A stretch of DNA of 64,000 nucleotides from Antitrichia curtipendula (lineage: Eukaryota; Streptophyta; Bryopsida; Hypnales; Leucodontaceae). Location: NCBI GenBank assembly GCA_951230915.1, contig OX579636.1:7765001-7829000 (forward strand). The letters are read 5' to 3'. A program made the position numbers and the translations under genes. The number at the start of each line of letters is the position of its first letter. Position 1 is the stretch's first letter. Shown here in pieces: positions 38,133-50,138 of the stretch. The notes beneath the pieces were generated by a model. That model ran no database searches. It was not told the origin of the DNA and was given only the letters and a program-made list of their open reading frames with translations.

Positions 38133-38408
38133 TCAGTTTAAACACCGTTTGTAACGTTAAAAATTGTGGATACAATGGTCCAAGTGTTTAAAAAACAAAA
38201 CAAACAAATAGTCTCACATATCAGGCCACAATGGAATTGTTGCAACAGAAAGTCACTTTAGTTGACACCGCACTGCAGCTACTAATGTCAGGAATGCTAT
38301 TTCAAGTTATAGAGTTGTCATGTTGTTTTTTGGTGGCCCTCCAAACGCCTCAAAGTTTCTGTAATGACTCACTAGCTTTTTCAAGAAACCAACATCTTTT
38401 CTAAAATA

Positions 38409-39296
38409 ATCCCTAAAAGTCCCAAGGCCTTTTCTTCGTCAAATTTTTTTCAAAATTGCCATTTTTAGTACTAAAAGAAAAAATTAGAAATGACTTTTTT
38501 TGCATATCTAACTATAGGATCTTACAATAGACTTGCATGAGAATGTGTGGAAGAAATTTTAGAAACTTTGATTACGTAGATTACAACATAAATGTGTTCA
38601 AAGTGGTGTAAATATAGTCTGCGAGTGCCATGGCAAACTAGTTTATGAGACTTTGAATCCTCATAACTTGAAAGTCTTACATTGAATATTTTTAATTAAA
38701 AAAAATTATCATAAAGAATTGAGTTTAGAGTCTAGGAAATAATAATAATAATGTGATTTTCATTCCGTAAAAATTTGTTAAGTAGAAGTAGGTACAAAAT
38801 AGTGGGAAAAAACATTAATAGTTCTAAGACGGAATTTAAATACCTTAATTGCAATGGTGAGATTGTTGAAGCAATCAAAGTTAACCCTATGGAACTTTTT
38901 GTTTTGAAAAAATGTGAAAATTGAGCTAAAAAACAAATACTGCACTTTATTTTTTCATGAAGATGCTTTGATTGCCTACAAAACAAGATGCTCTATAGCT
39001 TTCACATTACAAATCTAAATGGAATGAATTAAAGATTTCCATGTAAACAAAATGCAGTCTATGAGAAAGAAAAATAAATTTTTTATTTCAAATTTTGGTA
39101 AGTTTTCTTTTTTGCCTGCCAAGTTCAAATTTATTGTGGTATAACTTCTGCTATTGAGCAATGCTTGAAATAAAAATCATATTCCTACAAAGCTAATAAG
39201 ATTTTCTTAAATCTTAATTAAAGTTTCAAATTTTTTTGCTCATATGAACCTATCCCAAATCCATTTTGTCCTTCTATGGACAATGGGACTTTAAGG
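38409..39296 (+). mobile_element. R2a: R2-subfamily element, about 890 bp
   Basis: The left end is TCCCTAAAAGTCCCAAGGCC (TTAA decayed), right GGACAATGGGACTTTAAGGG then TTGA. The interior matches R2b and R2c. It shares GCCATTTTTAGTACTA and AACTATAGGATCTTA with R1, so R1 and R2 are related subfamilies. No coding potential; 38732-38986 is not conserved. Confidence 0.7.
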
Positions 39297-39303
39297 GTTG
39301 ACG

Positions 39304-39823
39304 TAAACTAGCCTATGACAAGCAAAAGGCCCATGATAGACACCTAGGGAATGAACCAATATTACAGTCTCGCATCAACCCATGACATACCTTTCTCAAG
39401 AAATGAGATCCGGACTACATTGGGTTGAGTTAGTGGCCACAATCAACATCTTGGATGATGGTGGAGTGATTAATAACTACAATAGGAACTTCCACCTTTT
39501 GAATATAGATTCACCATATGTAAGAAGTGACTTTATTAGGCCTTCATCTTGTGGCCATATTAGGAAATGATGTGATTGCTTTAGGTTAGTAAGATAACCA
39601 TTATGGATACACTTTTTGTTGATTTTGGGATAGCCTAGAGACTCTTTGGGGGCAATTGGATAGCACACATCTAAAATATATATCAAATTTTTACTTTGTC
39701 AAAAAATAATTCAAATGTTCTCTCCATTTTTCACATTTGTCTTAATGTAGAACTTTTTTGAATAAGTTTTCAACAATACCAACAAAGCAAACCAATCGTG
39801 TTTTTTTGTCATAGGCTAGTTTA
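39304..39823. mobile_element. R11: 520-bp element with an 18-bp terminal inverted repeat
   Basis: TAAACTAGCCTATGACAA (39304-39321) and its exact complement (39806-39823). It begins directly after the right end of R2a. Frames at 39382-39570 and 39477-39686 lie inside on opposite strands with no domain. The target duplication is not clear. Confidence 0.65.
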
Positions 39824-40816
39824 TGTTAGGTATAGGTATGATGTTTAGGAGTTTGTTGTTTGCAAATGCCAGGTAGGACCATACCTTTAGACTTCTTCAA
39901 ATAGTTGTAAAAGTATTGATACTATTGAGAGCAAAGAAGATTTAGCCATTTTAGGCCCAGGATTCGCTCTAGTTATTTGAGCAATGTTAATTTTCCAAAT
40001 TTAAAACCATTTAGGGTCTCTAGAAGCCTTTTTAAGTAGTGGTTGGACTAGGGTTGAAGTGCCACTTTTGAGGTAAAATGCTTCCAACAAGAACTATTTG
40101 GAGGTAGACAACCCTTCAAATGACTCCATCCATGTATGTTGCTGGTACTAAGGCATGTGTTCAAGGTGCCGATATGTCAATGTTGTTGGCTAATGTTGCC
40201 AAGACAACTAGCTACGCTTTATTCTAAAAATGAGGGGATTGACACTTGGGCAATATAAAGTGGTACAGTCTTGTTAGGTACAAAATTTAAAACTTATTAT
40301 TTTATGGGCATGCGTAAAAAAACTAGTGTTGCCAATAAAAAATTATAATTTATTCACAAGGAACAAGTACAACTTCTTATAAACATTGTACGCATTCTAC
40401 TATGGCTAAAGTGAATTCCTGCCTCATTGGCCGCACTACTGCAAGTTCTTTCTTGATTCGCAGCTCACATAGCACCATTTGTAACACTTGTTGTAGCTTA
40501 TTGGCATTGTCCTTTGCTTCCTAATCGTTTGTCCTATATAGGCCTTCTAAAGACCCTAAAAGATTTTAATGAGAACAAAATAAGATTGCTAGTGCCTAGA
40601 ACGGTGGGATTCTTTTTTGTGTTTGAAGTATGGGTGCATTTGTTGAAAGGAGAATATTTGGATCCTAAAATGTTGTAGAATACTGATTGTTCTTGTAGAT
40701 GACTTTGATGAGCCCTATAAAATGGAAGAAGACAAATTTTAAATCCATTTTTTAAACCCATGAATTGTTTGAACACATTTGTAAGTCGATGCCACTAGTA
40801 GAAATCCAGTAGTGGA
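39824..40816. other. Unassigned stretch
   Basis: Slightly less AT-rich than average. The minus frame at 40534-40776 has no recognisable domain. Confidence 0.3.
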
Positions 40817-40912
40817 AGACTAGGGAAATGACTCAATTGAGAAGACTGACAAGTGGTCTAAGACTTGTCAAAGTTGCCATATAGGTCTTCTTGTGAGTCA
40901 TTTCCTTGGTCT
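40817..40912. repeat. Imperfect hairpin of about 96 nt
   Basis: AGACTAGGGAAATGACTCA pairs with TGAGTCATTTCCTTGGTCT at the base, then GAAGAC with GTCTTC, and GACAAGT with ACTTGTC near the loop. Size and mismatch pattern resemble a plant MIRNA precursor. Confidence 0.5.
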
Positions 40913-42200
40913 ACACATGCCAAATAAGAACATGTTTATGTTAATGATGGTATTTGAGATTTCCTCATATAGATATTATTGATTTTCTTACATAAAAAGA
41001 TGCTTAATCCATGAATGAGTGTGTAGTGTATTTTAACAACTTTAGCGCCTTGCTCTTGATTTGATTTTTATCCATTCAAATTATATTTTTAAGTTCTGAG
41101 TCCAATTGGTGAAATGAATTTTATCACTCTAGTTTCAACTCTAATTTGAAAATTTTGCATTCTTATAAATCCAATTATTAAAAATTTGGGATCTATGTCT
41201 ATGGTCTATTAATATATTAATGATATAATTATATATAATTTGATTTATATTATAATGATTTATACTATTGTACACTGATGGAAATAAAATTAGTTTTTAT
41301 GAGCAAATTATATTTGATAAATATGAATTATTTTCATTGTCTTTCTCTTCAAAATTTCTATATATAATAGTGAAATTAGGTTGCCTAAGTATCTAGAAAA
41401 GCTATCTCATGACTCACCATTTGTTCACATGGAGGCGCATGCAACTCTCTAAACTAGTCTATAAACCGGTGTACCAACTCATGCGGCACACATGGTTATG
41501 GGTTGATGAAAATTATTGCATCCTTGTAAAATAACAATAAATACTTATATAGTGTAAAATGTCAAAAAAATTAGTGAATGAAAAAAACTAATTTCACTAT
41601 TTAGTGTAGGTAATCTCAATTCCTCTCAAATAAAATCTAAAATAATTATTACTTTACAGAAGACAAACATAATCCCATGATTTCCATCTCTAAAACATTA
41701 AATTATAAAAATGTCCTTTTACAAATTGTCACAATATAAGACTATACATAGTGAATTATTTTGAAGTTTAATTATGTGGTCAAAGGCCTCTCCATTTAGA
41801 GTTTACCTTGCGAACTTGGATAAATAACCCCAACAAAATCAAGTAGGCAAAATAATTCCCTCGTACCTCCTTTTAATTGCATTCTTTAATCATCATGGGA
41901 TATATTTCATTTTCTTCAAGAATCTCAAGGTTACGATATTTCTATAATGCATAGAACAATTCAGTAGCTACCTTTTAATATACAAGATAAACCTCAAACA
42001 ACTTTTATTAGCCTTGATGGGCTATGCATCCTAAAACAAGATGCACCTTAGTCATAATCAATTGCATTCATTCTTTGTATTATGATGCATACAATTTGAG
42101 TGGTCAGATTAAAAGCTATGCTACCAAAAACTTTTTGTACATAAATCAAACAACTTTTGTTAATTCCCTCTTTTACTTTCAAAATTTGACATGAATATAA
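40913..42200. other. AT-rich stretch, nothing recognised
   Basis: No supported gene or repeat; the minus frames at 42048-42399 mostly cross the hairpin element at 42201-42350. Confidence 0.3.
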
Positions 42201-42350
42201 GGGCCTAATTACACCCAAATTTTTTGGGTTGGAGCCCAAAGAAATGGAGCATTTTGATTGGAAGATATCCATGGACCCAAAGCAAAGACCCAATCAAAAC
42301 ATTCCATTTCTTTGGGTTCCAACCCAAAAATTTTGGGTGTAAATAGGCCC
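42201..42350. mobile_element. 150-bp Tourist-like MITE, TAA target duplication
   Basis: GGGCCTA...TAGGCCC ends, flanked by TAA on both sides. Arms of about 60 bp pair nearly throughout (GGGCCTAATTACACCCAAAT against its complement at the right), so the element is one long hairpin. A TAA duplication with GGGCC ends is typical of PIF/Harbinger-derived Tourist MITEs. Confidence 0.8.
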
Positions 42351-42511
42351 TAACTAAAATAATACTATATACAACTATCAAATATATAAATTGGTGCAAT
42401 GCTTAAATATTACTCAAAGAGAAGTTTTAGTCTATTGATAGGTCAGATGACTCAGATAGGATAAATAAAAAGATCTTTTTGTTCTAACTTCAATTGCTCT
42501 AATCTTGCAAA

Positions 42512-43231
42512 GGGTCATTGCAAGAAACACCTTCCATTTTCTAAAGCGTTTTGGTAAATTTTCTGAAGAGTACTATGAGTATACGTAGCAAAACATTCTC
42601 AGCCGTTGGTTGTAAAAATCGACGGATAGAAGTACCGTTGTAAGTATTATGGACTACAATATATTGTATTGAAACAATACTATGGAAAAAAATGATAGAT
42701 TGGCATAGAAAATAGAAATAATGAGTTATAAACTAATAATAAATAAAAAACTATAAATAAAAAAAATTAAAAATTGGCCATTTTTGAGTAATTGATGGTG
42801 ATCAAACTTCACCAAAAAAATAATGTTGACACCATCTTCAATGTTTAGGAGTGCTTGTGCAAGGAATTCCTATTTTCATGGACCTAGAGGACATAAAATA
42901 ATATATTTTAAAATTCCCCTTGGCAGGCATATGCCCACCTAGTGTAGGAATAGACCACCAAAAATTCAACTCTAGATCATTCAATTTGGGTACACCAAAC
43001 GTAGTAAAAACCCTTAAACCTCAAAGTGTGACAAATTAACAAAATTGACTTTTAAATATAAAATGATCTTTTTACATTTCTAAAAAATAAAGGATCTGCT
43101 TATCATCAAGTTAGACATCTCCAATAAGAATTTCATACTCATTAGAGTTGTGCTTCAAAAGTTATAGCGGATGATGTCAACATCACTTCAATTGTGACAG
43201 AAAATAGGATAGGTGTTTCTTACAATGACCC
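42512..43231 (-). mobile_element. R6d: 720-bp R6 copy, target duplication CAAA
   Basis: Ends GGGTCATTGCAAGAAACACC and the complement of GGGTCATTGTAAGAAACACC; CAAA flanks at 42508-42511 and 43232-43235. The interior is a diverged reverse complement of R6a/R6b (AAACCTCAAAGTGTGACAAA, AAAAGTTATAGC). Confidence 0.75.
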
Positions 43232-43431
43232 CAAACTACTATTAAAATTTAAAAAAAATATCTTACACATGCCTATACATAAATTTAGGACTTCATAGAC
43301 TTTAAGGTGATCACCTTAATAAACACCTCAAACATCTTATATTTAGCAAATTATCAATTATCAATAATTTATATTTGTTTGTATAAAAATATTTATGTTA
43401 TAATATTCTTATAGACTACATTTTAGATTAT

Positions 43432-44339
43432 TTCCTAAAGAACCAAGATCATTTTTCTATCAATAACCACTCAAAATTGTCATTTTTGTTGCATTCATCC
43501 AAGAAAACAAAACAAATTTTTCTTAGAATCTAACCAGAGGATCTTGTGTTTTACTTGTATAAGATCATGTGGTAAGAATTTCATGGAGTTTGTCCATATA
43601 GGCTAGAAGATATTAGCATTCGAAGTTGAAAAAAAATAAAATTTTGAACACTAGCATGCAATTTCATATGACTTTGACCTCACTTTGTAGAATTTTTTCG
43701 CACTATAGACTTTGAATTAAAAAAAAATTGTATTGAAAAATTGAATTGAAAGTCTAGGAAAAAAATTTCAATAGAAAAATGCTTGTTCTTCATTCTTTAA
43801 AAAATTGTCAAGTAGAAGTAGGTTTAAGATTGAAAGAAAAACTAAATCATTAATAGCTCTAAGATGGGATTGAAACACAATAATCCCAATGGTGAGATTG
43901 TTTTAGCAATCAAACTTAACCTTGTCAAGAAAGAAATTGAAAATTTTGAAAAATGGCATTCAAAAATGAATCCTATAAGTTATTTTTTCATGCTTAGATT
44001 GTCCAAAAAACAAGATTGTTCATAACTTTGACATCACTAATCCAAATGGAATGAATAAAAGCTTCATGTAGACAAAAATATGATCTGTAAGGAAAAAAAA
44101 TTTAATCTAATTTCATGTTTTTGTGGATTTTTTTTCCCTGGTGAAATGAAAATTATGTTTCAGAATGATGGCATAACTTTTGCTTTCGGTCACCGATTGA
44201 AATAAAAATTACATTCCTATGAAGCTAAGAAGTTTATCTATCTTATGAGAAAGCTTTAAAAAAATCATAAAAAATTGAGGTTATAAAAACTTGCCCGAAA
44301 TCCATTTTATCACCCGAAGAGACAATGGTCCTTTAGGGG
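43432..44339 (+). mobile_element. R2b: R2-subfamily element, 908 bp
   Basis: The left end is decayed (TTAT then TTCCTAAAGAACCAAG); the right end CAATGGTCCTTTAGGGG then TTAA (44340-44343) is intact. The interior matches R2a and R2c (AATGGTGAGATTGTT, CAAGATTGTTCATAAC). It is noncoding. Confidence 0.7.
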
Positions 44340-44597
44340 TTAAAGAGGACTCAATTAAATTTATTGTGATGCAATTGGGGGATTTTGGAAAGTCTCAAAT
44401 TAACAAATATGGCCAATAAAATGTATTCATTTTCACCTCACATCATACTTTTCTTTAGTTGATACTTGAATTCTCAAAAATGTTAGAAGGGTCTTTCTTC
44501 AACAAAGGACTAAGAATGCTATGCAATGTGTATTTCAACTTTTTCACAAAGTTAGAAAGCTTCAAACATTGAATTGCAAATTGAAGCTTCCAATTAT

Positions 44598-46188
44598 GCC
44601 AAATTTCATTATAATGGTTGTATTTTGCTACTTTAGCAGTTTTTACAATTCAAATTGCATAGTCTAAAATGTACAATGATCCTAGAATTCTAAAACACTA
44701 GAAGAAAAATGTGTCCGTTACAACCGGCTAACAACGACTAAGTGTCCTATGCAACTATCCTGCGACTGTAATCCTCTCTATTTGCACCAAATTTGACAAC
44801 TAGTTGTTTAGTCGCAAAGTAGTCGTAGAATGAAGTGTAGGGTTACAGGATTGTAACAGAGTTGGCAATTAGAATTACTGTGAAGTATTCTACATCCAGT
44901 TTTCATCACAGTTGTCGATGTGGACAACTCTACGCATCGTGAAGTCCACTGTGGCAAACCACAATCGCATATTATCTAAATTTGACCACAATTCGACTAG
45001 AAAACAACTAGAAAACAACTAGTTTGCGACTAGAAACAACTATAGTTTGATTAGATTGCAATTAGAAAACAACTAGACTGCAACTAGAAAACAACTATAG
45101 TTTGACTAAAAAACGACTAGATTGCGACTAAAACACCTAGAATTTGTAAATGACAACTCTGTTACACTCTTGTAACCCTACACTATTATAGAGCTTCTCT
45201 GTGACTAGATTGCAACTAGAGAATGACTAGAAAACAACTAGAATTTTTTAGAATTCTTTTGGTTGTTTTGTAGTCATTTTCTAGTCGTTTTCTAATTTGT
45301 TTCCCGATTATTTGTCTTATAGCAATTGTCCCATATCAATTGTCAAGAGTACCATTAGGTTAGCCATATAAGACTTGTAAATTGTTGTATTCTTATATAA
45401 TGAACTCCCTTAGTAGAATTTTAAGATTTCTATTAGGTGTAGATTTTTACAGTTTGTAGATTTCTACAAATTGTAAAAATCCAAGAATTTTTAAATTACA
45501 TAATTTCCTAAACCAATGAAATCTTTTAAATTTAAATATCTAAAATCTAAAATAGAATTTAGATTTGTAATATCCAAAATCTGCAAATCATTAAGATTAG
45601 AATTTTAAAATCTACAAATCTACAAGTCGCAAACAAGTTACAAACAAGTCGCAAATGAGTCGCCAACAAGTCGCAATGGAATCACAGATAAGTCGCAAAC
45701 AAGTTGCACAACTCATCGATTGAATGACCGACGTCACGTGGCAGCGAGTACGCATAAGAGACCACGTCAGAAAAGGCCGTCGATGAAGTTCAAACTACGC
45801 TGCTGGATGAAAAACAGATTCACTTCATTTTGCGACTCTAATTTTCCATGCGACTTGTCCACTGCAACTACGGACCTCTAGATTCTCACCTATCGCAAAT
45901 TAATCACACAACTCAAAAAGCAGTTGCTCTTTGCAGTCGCAGAACCCCTCATTTTCTTCTAGTGAAATCTATACCATTTTTAGATGTCTGAAATCTACAC
46001 TAGTTCTAGATTTAATTTGTATAGTTCAGACCACATAGTCTGAAATCATTACTAGTCCCAGATTTCTGAAATCTATATCTTTCCTAAATCTTTGAAATCT
46101 ATACTTGTCCCAAATGACATTTTTATGGTTTAGATTGGGTGGTCTGAAAATGACACATGGAATACTGCTATTTTAACAAAATTCTCCA
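44598..46188. mobile_element. R7b: R7 copy split by a CACTA-like insertion
   Basis: The left end CCAAATTTCATTATAATGG (44599 on) and right end CTATTTTAACAAAATTCTCC (to 46188) correspond to the R7 ends. The interior continues across the insertion with the repeated TTTCTGAAATCTATA...GTCC units at 45965-46130. Confidence 0.5.
44696..45964. mobile_element. Non-autonomous CACTA (EnSpm-like) element, 1269 bp
   Basis: Left end CACTAGAAGAAAAATG, right end CATTTTCTTCTAGTG, flanked by AAA on both sides, a 3-bp duplication as CACTA elements make. Subterminal regions are packed with short motifs in both orientations (CGACTAG, CAACTAGAAAA, AGTCGCAA), as expected for transposase binding sites. An internal inverted repeat of about 33 bp lies near 44850 and 45150-45183 (GTGTAGGGTTACA, TGTAACAGAGTTG). 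There is no transposase ORF. An ACGTCACGTGGCAG box occurs near 45.73 kb. Confidence 0.82.
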
Positions 46189-47631
46189 TAATTGAAGAAA
46201 TTTTACCTTCAAAAGTTTCAAGGTATAGCCTACCATCTTCCTTTTAGTTTCCTCTCCTTCAAATGATTGAAATTGCAAATTGAGTTTTTAGATCTTTATC
46301 AAAATATGGATGAAAGTGAAGTGAATTAAATTATAGCAATTTGGTGATCCTCTAATCATAGGGTTCTTAAACCATAAAGACTCTGCATCCAAAATTATTC
46401 AATTTAATTACTAATACTTGATTCATAATTCAAATTTTGTAAACAAATAGTAAATTGATAAAAAAAAAAGGAAGTACAATTGAATTGATATACCTTATAA
46501 TTTAGTAATGTAAAACAATTATCTAAAATCAATTATTAAATTTTTTTCTAAATTTCTCCAAGTTTACTAAGATACCAAAATTATCATAAATTTTAAGTCG
46601 TTATTTTCCAACTTCAAGTTCAAAGACTATATAAGATGCAAATAAATAAATTAGTTAATATTTTCAAATAAATATCAAAATAGAATTAAAAATTAATTAA
46701 AATTAAAATATAAGCAATCAACAAAGAATCATTAAAACTTGAATGTTGAAACTTGAAAGGTGTTTGCACTCATTTTATAGTATTCAAACGTTTTTTTGTC
46801 ACCCTCCACCGATATGCACTGTAGTTCAAAATTTTCAAAATTCACCTTCATCTATAGAAATTGAACTTGGGATGGACTATGAATCAATGTGAATTTCCAA
46901 AGTTTTGAACTGCAATATACAGTGGTGCATCATGACAAGAAAGTTTGTATATAGTGGGCTATAGGCTACAAAAATACCGTGAATTGAATGGTTGGTTATT
47001 TGTGAAGTGAGTGAAAGAAGATGTTCTGACCTTAAACCAGTTGTCTTTTGATTGATTCCTTGTCCATTTTTTTATTTATTATAGATTGCATATGAAATTT
47101 AATTCAACTTGCTATTTTTTTTTTGATTTTTTTTATTGGAATGACAATTAGACATGACTCCAAGCTCATTGGGTTGTCTTCTCCATCTTTCACATGCAAA
47201 TAAAGGTGAGAAATTGGGGTTAGAATTAATCACCACGAAATCAAGATTTGACAACATGCATTCAAGTGAACTCTTAATTTATGAATATCGTTCATTCTAG
47301 TAACATGCACCTACTATCCAATTCAGGTAGCAGAAAAGCAACCAAATTGAATCATTCAGTTCACCTTCACGCACAAGTACTGTACCGACGAAGAAATGTA
47401 CACATATTCACATTTATTTGAAAATCTTCGAAGAGCATTTCTCAACAAAATTCCAAAGCTGTACTGAAATGACCTTCAAGCTTACAAACTCTACAAAACT
47501 GGTTCACCACTTCTGGTAAAAAACTTTTCGGCAAGCTTATCTACATTGGACAGAGAGGAGCTAGATGATCAATCAAGGACTCCCTCTTCTTAGCTTCACA
47601 GATCTACGTACAAAATCGACAGTAATTTCAA
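46189..47631. other. AT-rich stretch and HMA 3' flank
   Basis: Besides the foldback at 46780-46960, nothing is recognised. The last few hundred bases next to 47632 probably hold the 3' UTR of the minus-strand HMA gene. Confidence 0.35.
46780..46960. repeat. Imperfect foldback, about 70-bp arms
   Basis: GCACTGTAGTTCAAAATTTT near 46816 pairs with AGTTTTGAACTGCA...CAGTG near 46900-46925, and weaker pairing continues outward to about 46780 and 46960. Confidence 0.45.
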
Positions 47632-48141
47632 TTAGCTCCAGTACTCCGGCGCCTGGACGTAGCGTGGATTCGTGATCACCATCTCGTCGTAACTTGGCAT
47701 CACGTGATTGTATCCGTATGACTGCGGACTATGTCGATAGAATGAAGTGTGATACTCCGAAGCAGGCTGCACAAAGCTCGAGTAAGTCGAATTTGAAGGC
47801 CGGTACTCACAGCGGAAGTGCTTCGGCGAGGCCTTAAACCGGTCTCCGGACAGCAACTGCGCGTCCTTCTTCACCTTCCGCGCCTTCCTCAACGTTCGCA
47901 GGGGATCCACAAAGCCAGTCACGGTGACTCGCTGCGAAGTTGGATCCACCACCAGGCCTTGCACGCCTTCGAGCTCCAGCAGAATCTCGCGCACTTTCTC
48001 CTCGCATTTGGTACAGCACATGGGCACCAGCAGCTCCACCACGCGAGGGCGACTGCCCACGTAGTAGGGACGGCCGGAGGACTCGCTCATCACGACGTAG
48101 GAGGGTTCCCTTGAAGGCAGAAAAAACTCGCCCATGTTCAT
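47632..48141 (-). CDS. HMA-domain metal-binding protein, intronless
   Basis: A 169-aa single-exon ORF. Residues 34-92 form a heavy-metal-associated ferredoxin-like domain: VVELLVP strand, canonical MxCxxC (Met41, Cys43, Cys46) with an extra Cys42, helix EEKVREILLELEGV, strand QRVTVTGFVDP, and a basic Lys/Arg run at 85-92. The family binds soft metals (Cu, Zn, Cd) as chaperone or detoxification proteins. No C-terminal CaaX box is present, so it is not a prenylated HIPP; it resembles the non-prenylated HPP type. The tail is rich in Tyr, Ser and Pro and has MVITNPRY near the end, matching VVTNPHY in the neighbour at 50.4 kb. It is divergent from that neighbour. A second in-frame Met at position 3 is an alternative start. 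The CTATAAG about 370 bp upstream fits a TATA box. Confidence 0.9.
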   Translation of the reverse strand: MNMGEFFLPSREPSYVVMSESSGRPYYVGSRPRVVELLVPMCCTKCEEKVREILLELEGVQGLVVDPTSQRVTVTGFVDPLRTLRKARKVKKDAQLLSGDRFKASPKHFRCEYRPSNSTYSSFVQPASEYHTSFYRHSPQSYGYNHVMPSYDEMVITNPRYVQAPEYWS

Positions 48142-48509
48142 GATCGATGCAATCGTCTCAGTTGATTAGTAAGTACGTGCAACACTTGCAGCAGATCGAC
48201 CGCGCCGAAATTCGGATGTAAACTTGTACGTTGCAGCAGACTAATCAAATTACGGAGCTACACGTTTGACAGTCTCTACTAGATCGAGTGTTCCCTTGGA
48301 TTGAATTGGGAATTTGCATAGAGAATGGCACTGGTAGGCAGAACTTGCAGAAAACTTGCAGAATTTGCGACTAGCAGTCCATTCGAATTCTGGAGCTGTC
48401 ATGCAGTGCGGGATACAGAGATCGACAGTTTTCCGATGAGAAGAATGTTGAATTCGAAAGAGAATGCACGTCGACAGGAAGAGATGCTGTAGATGAGGAA
48501 TGAAGATTT

Positions 48510-48518
48510 CTTATAGAG
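48510..48518 (-). promoter_or_regulatory. Candidate TATA box of the minus-strand HMA gene
   Basis: Read on the minus strand the sequence is CTCTATAAGAA, followed about 30 bp on by a pyrimidine-rich stretch suitable for a transcription start. This implies a 5' leader of about 340 nt before the ATG at 48141. Confidence 0.4.
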
Positions 48519-49187
48519 GAGGATAAGCGTCATCGAAATACTAAACAATTTGCTGAATCGTGTGGTGTCGTTCGAAAGATGGTTGGGCCTACTTTCGGTG
48601 TCCCGCTAGCCTGCATGCATGCGAGCCAGTAGTGGGGGGGGGGCTAGAGATTTGATAGAGTAGCCTTTAAAGTTCCCTACACGTTTGTCACTTTGTCTTT
48701 TGTCTTAGTGTACTTTGAAAAAGCAGAGCGAGGATTTGTTGTGAGTGGCGTTGGAGTGGATGTTGGCTCCTGTGTACTGGGAACTCTCTAAACATCTCGC
48801 CCCCGCCTACGAGTGTTTTCTGTTTTTTTCCCCACCCTGCCTGGGGATCAGGGATAGATGAAAAAATCTTCCCCGATATTGTGGGTCGTTAAATTTGTAG
48901 TTCTTGCCTCCCTCTACAGTGGCCGGGGCCAGACCTCATTGCTCTGGTAGATCTTAGGATGCAAAAATTCCAAAATACGCACTTGGCAAATATTCGTTGA
49001 AATCTGCCCCCTACTTTAGAGCATTCACTTTGCATCACATCCCATTGCATAATCTATTGAAGATCTCTGAACCAAATACAAATTCCAAATCTCCAAATTT
49101 GATCATCTGCAACAAGTACAAGATTCCTGTGCATCTTATTCACCGGGGCAAGAATTCTACAAGACCATATGAGGTATGAGCTCTAAT

Positions 49188-49375
49188 GGGGAATTTCGTT
49201 AAAATGGTGTCATTCCACAAACTTTTCTACTTTTATAGTTAAGGCTGCAAGGTTTGAAATCTATACTTGTCCGAGATGGCACTTTTGCGGTTTAGACCAC
49301 ATAAACTAAAAATGACATATGGAATATCGCCATTTCATCGAAACCGCAAAAGTGCCATCTCGGACAAGTATAGAT
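49188..49375. repeat. R7c fragment with a 35-bp perfect inverted repeat
   Basis: GGGAATTTCGTTAAAATGG (the R7 left end) is followed by R7-like sequence, then arms 49259-49293 and 49341-49375 that are exactly complementary over 35 bp with a 47-nt loop. The arm contains GTCCGAGATGGCACTTTTGC, an R7 interior phrase, so this is an inverted duplication within an R7 copy. Confidence 0.75.
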
Positions 49376-50130
49376 ATCGCTTTAATTTTATAGTGGATTC
49401 ATTCCTTCAGAAAAACTCGTCACACGGCTTTCCAAAAAATTCAGTCGTGAATATTTAAAATTAGCTTCACTTTCAGCGTGTTCTGCATTGTTTCGTCCAC
49501 CTCATCGATAGGGCCACACTTCAGATTATTCTATTCACTACACCCACTCAAAGAAAAATATCAGCACCCATTGCTGTTAATATCGCTCACACGAACACGG
49601 AACTCGTTGTAGGGGGAGGCAGGTTACAGGCACACCTGGCAGCCATAGGAACTGCCAGCCTCCCAAAAGACGGTTGCTGGGGCCAAGACGACGGTAGATA
49701 TCTCTTGCGTATTTCAACTATTCACTCATAGACTTGATAGACCTCGACTGCTGTACCGAGTTCACAACGAACACTCGAAGTTGGTGAACGTTAGCTTAGA
49801 GTTTCTGATAGTCCAACAACCTTGTTTATTGGTTGGAGTACTACGTGGCGTGCAAGTACTTGCTCGCCGAATTCCTTGGTTCCGCGTGTCAGATTTTTGG
49901 AACTACAGTGGCCGGCGGGCCTGTCACTGTTGACCCCTATAGCACTACCAGAACAGTTCTGATACGGCCTAGCTAGTGACGTAAGATGATGTCTTCACGC
50001 TCTACTGCTACTGAACTAACTGGTATTTTCTAGACACGCTACCCCCATGCAGAGCGAACCAGTTGCAAGCTGCCAAGTTCAAGATGCCGGAATCTCAGTA
50101 GGGATAGAATACATGATCAAAAATGCATTC

Positions 50131-50138
50131 CTATATAT
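50131..50138 (+). promoter_or_regulatory. Candidate TATA box of the plus-strand HMA gene
   Basis: CCTATATATCC lies about 235 bp before the ATG and is followed by a C/T-rich stretch, as expected for a plant core promoter. The leader would be about 200 nt. Confidence 0.45.

Noticed and set aside
45720..45790. ABRE/G-box cluster as a promoter
   Set aside because: It is inside the CACTA-like element with no gene nearby. Noted only as a motif.
47818..48143. Plus-strand and minus-strand ORFs of 61-98 aa over the HMA gene
   Set aside because: Shadows of the HMA reading frame.
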